Source: UBA3006 sp031401235 (GTDB taxonomy: Bacteria > Actinomycetota > Acidimicrobiia > Acidimicrobiales > Ilumatobacteraceae). From it: DNA of 25,558 nt. The stretch covers positions 1-25,558 of the forward strand of contig JANNRJ010000020.1 in NCBI GenBank assembly GCA_031401235.1, given 5' to 3'. The translations under genes and the position numbers were made by a program. Below, piece after piece: positions 23,985 to 25,558 of the stretch (position 1 is its first letter; each line of letters starts with the position of its first letter). The notes below the pieces were generated by a model that was not told the origin of the DNA, searched no databases, and worked only from the letters and a program-made list of their open reading frames with translations.

Positions 23985-24890
23985 GCCGTTATACCCGTTC
24001 GTCAAGCGATCTGTGCCACCGGTTTCGGTGAAACGGTGAGTGAATGCGATGGACGCGTTGTCCTAATCGGTGACGGCTGTATCGAAGCGGCAACACAATT
24101 GCGAGGCATCGCTCGCGAAATCACCATCATCGAAGCCGGCGACTTCGCCCCCGCGGCTTGGGCGCGATTTCTGGCACTTCAACTTATAGGTGATGACATC
24201 ATCGTGTTGCCGACTTCGCCGGACGGACGAGACTTAGCACCACGACTCGCCCATGAACTCGGTGTCAATCTCTATGCCGGCGCGGTCCGGGTCTCAACAA
24301 ACGTTGTCGAACTTGCCCGATGGGGTGGGCAACTCATTGAGTCGATACGGCCAGAACCGCGATTCGTTGCAACGCTCCAAGTCGGCGCACGCGATATTTT
24401 CCACGTGTCTGGCGATACGACGGTATTGCATCTCAAATATTTGGCTGGCGATTCGACGCCTGACGCAGAAGTCGAGAGCATTGCTCCACCAGATATCACA
24501 AGCATTGATCTTGCCGAGGCGCAACGAATCGTCTCGGGGGGAGCAGGTATCGCCAACGAAGCAATGTTTGCGATGCTTGGTTCAGTCGCAACAGTATTGG
24601 GTGCGTCACTTGGTGCAACTCGAGTGGTCACCGATCGTGGATGGGTCGACCATGTCCGCCAGATTGGCACCACCGGTGTAGTTGTGGCACCGCATTTGTA
24701 CATGGCCTTTGGAGTGAGCGGCGCCGTTCAGCACACGAGTGGAATTGGTCAGCCAGATCACATCATCGCCGTCAACTTGGACCAGTCGTGTCCGATGATG
24801 CAACTTGCCGATCTGGCCGTCGTTGGCGATGCCAACGAGATCATCGTTGAACTCAATACGCTTTTGACAACTGCTCTGAGCGCAAAATGA
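23979..24890 (+). CDS. etfA: Electron transfer flavoprotein alpha subunit, mycofactocin-associated type
   Basis: A 303-residue EtfA-like protein. The N-terminal nucleotide-fold half is divergent (MRAVIPVRQAICATGFG; VLPTSPDGRDLAPRLAHELG). The C-terminal FAD domain is clear: RIVSGGAGIANEAMF, LGASLGATRVVTDRGWVDHV, QIGTTGVVVAPHLYMAFGVS, GAVQHTSGIG and IIAVNLDQSCPMMQLADLAV. Arg in GATR, Thr in QIGTTG and His in GAVQH match the flavin-contacting residues of known ETFs, but the SGGRG Arg is Ala. It should pair with an EtfB to carry electrons to ETF-quinone oxidoreductase; no etfB is in the window. The sequence resembles the EtfA subgroup annotated as mycofactocin-associated. It overlaps the FixC-like gene by ATGA. 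Confidence 0.9.
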   Translation: MRAVIPVRQAICATGFGETVSECDGRVVLIGDGCIEAATQLRGIAREITIIEAGDFAPAAWARFLALQLIGDDIIVLPTSPDGRDLAPRLAHELGVNLYAGAVRVSTNVVELARWGGQLIESIRPEPRFVATLQVGARDIFHVSGDTTVLHLKYLAGDSTPDAEVESIAPPDITSIDLAEAQRIVSGGAGIANEAMFAMLGSVATVLGASLGATRVVTDRGWVDHVRQIGTTGVVVAPHLYMAFGVSGAVQHTSGIGQPDHIIAVNLDQSCPMMQLADLAVVGDANEIIVELNTLLTTALSAK

Positions 24891-25558
24891 CGACCAATTT
24901 TGATTCCTTTGATGCAATTATTGTCGGTGCCGGGCCGGCCGGCTCATGTGCGGCGTTGGTCCTCGCTAAAGCTGGCAAACGCGTCGTACTTATCGAGCGC
25001 GGACCGTTTCCCGGATCAAAGAACATGTATGGCGGTGTCGTGTACCCGCGAATTCTCGATTCGCTCATCGACGAATGGTGGACTGATATGCCGGTGCAAC
25101 GCTGGGTGACACGGCGCACCACAATGTTGCTTACCGAAACTCAAGCATTCTCCGTAGATTTTCGGACCACCGCTTGGGGTCAAGTTCCGTACAACGGGGC
25201 GACCACCTATCGACCTGATTTTGATAGCTGGCTAGCCAACAAAGCCGAGATCGCTGGCGCCGTCGTGATCTGCAGCACGACTGTCACTGGATTAATTCGC
25301 AGTGCATCGGGTGCGGTATGTGGAGTTACAACGGATCGTCCAGATGGTGATTTGCATGCATCGGTAGTCGTTGCCTGTGATGGTGTGAATAGTTTGCTGG
25401 CCAAACAGGCGGGGCTTTACACGCACTCTGGGGCATCACATTTCACGCTCGGGGCCAAGGAAACTTTGGCCCTGCCCAAAGAAGTCATCGACGAACGTTT
25501 CGGAGTTCGCGGACTCGATGGCGTGGACATCGAGATCCTCGGTGGAACCGGTGGTGTC
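24887..25558 (+). CDS. fixC: FixC/ETF-quinone oxidoreductase-like FAD protein, N-terminal part
   Basis: Open from ATG at 24887 (ATGA overlap with etfA) to the right edge, giving 224 codons without a stop; translated by hand. FDAIIVGAGPAGSCAALVLA is the FAD-binding GxGxxG motif and GKRVVLIERGPFPGSKNMYG contains the 'G.KN..GG' signature of FixC and ETF-QO flavoproteins. YRPDFDSWLANKAE and VVVACDGVNSLLAKQAG (the 'DG..S' FAD contact) follow. By family it takes electrons from ETF and, usually with a FixX ferredoxin, passes them to quinone. Overlap with etfA supports an ETF:quinone route. The C-terminal half and any fixX or etfB lie outside the window. Confidence 0.9.
   Translation, partial: MTTNFDSFDAIIVGAGPAGSCAALVLAKAGKRVVLIERGPFPGSKNMYGGVVYPRILDSLIDEWWTDMPVQRWVTRRTTMLLTETQAFSVDFRTTAWGQVPYNGATTYRPDFDSWLANKAEIAGAVVICSTTVTGLIRSASGAVCGVTTDRPDGDLHASVVVACDGVNSLLAKQAGLYTHSGASHFTLGAKETLALPKEVIDERFGVRGLDGVDIEILGGTGGV

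Overview
The window looks like a dense, mid-GC (roughly 50-53% by eye) actinobacterial chromosome segment, most likely from the Acidimicrobiia/Ilumatobacter-type lineages. The evidence is a mycofactocin locus, an F420/LLM-type oxidoreductase, an LCP-family cell-wall ligase, the actinobacterial-type alternative ValS, and Thr/Pro-rich extracytoplasmic linkers. No rRNA, tRNA, IS element, phage gene or CRISPR array was found. No gene-free stretch exceeds about 155 bp.

Left part (1-5613) is a fatty-acid or lipophilic-substrate catabolism neighbourhood. It holds a truncated acyl-CoA synthetase and an LLM-class oxidoreductase on the minus strand, a divergent RhlG-like SDR plus NTF2-like protein, a rhodanese/PNPOx-like pair, a DUF4389 membrane protein and an acyl-CoA dehydrogenase. 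Middle part (5644-14146) is housekeeping and cell envelope: cysS, an MFS exporter and an AT3-SGNH acyltransferase form one minus-strand run, divergent from valS and an LCP protein.

Right part (14143-25558) is the most interesting. On the minus strand lie an NDMA-dependent (Rxyl_3153-type) zinc alcohol dehydrogenase, a MoxR AAA+ ATPase that overlaps it by 8 nt, and a vWA protein. Divergent from them, across a 114 bp intergenic region, is mftA, a 45-residue mycofactocin precursor ending in IDGMCGVY and easily missed because it is so short. It is followed by mftB, mftC, a FadH/OYE-like flavoenzyme (OYE 1), a PlsY-like acyltransferase, a second FadH/OYE-like flavoenzyme (OYE 2), a DedA membrane protein, an ETF alpha subunit and a FixC/ETF-quinone oxidoreductase that runs off the end. 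Gaps in this plus-strand run are at most 37 bp and several genes overlap.

Inferred logic: MftC, with MftB as peptide chaperone, converts MftA to the redox cofactor precursor. The divergent alcohol dehydrogenase would be a client enzyme whose bound NADH is re-oxidised by mycofactocin. The two OYE-like proteins keep FMN-barrel, 4Fe-4S and FAD signatures, but their second dinucleotide-binding motif is degenerate in the manner of trimethylamine dehydrogenase, an ETF-reducing enzyme. With the ETF alpha and FixC genes downstream, this suggests a route from mycofactocin or its clients to ETF and the quinone pool. mftD, mftE, mftF and etfB are not in the window.
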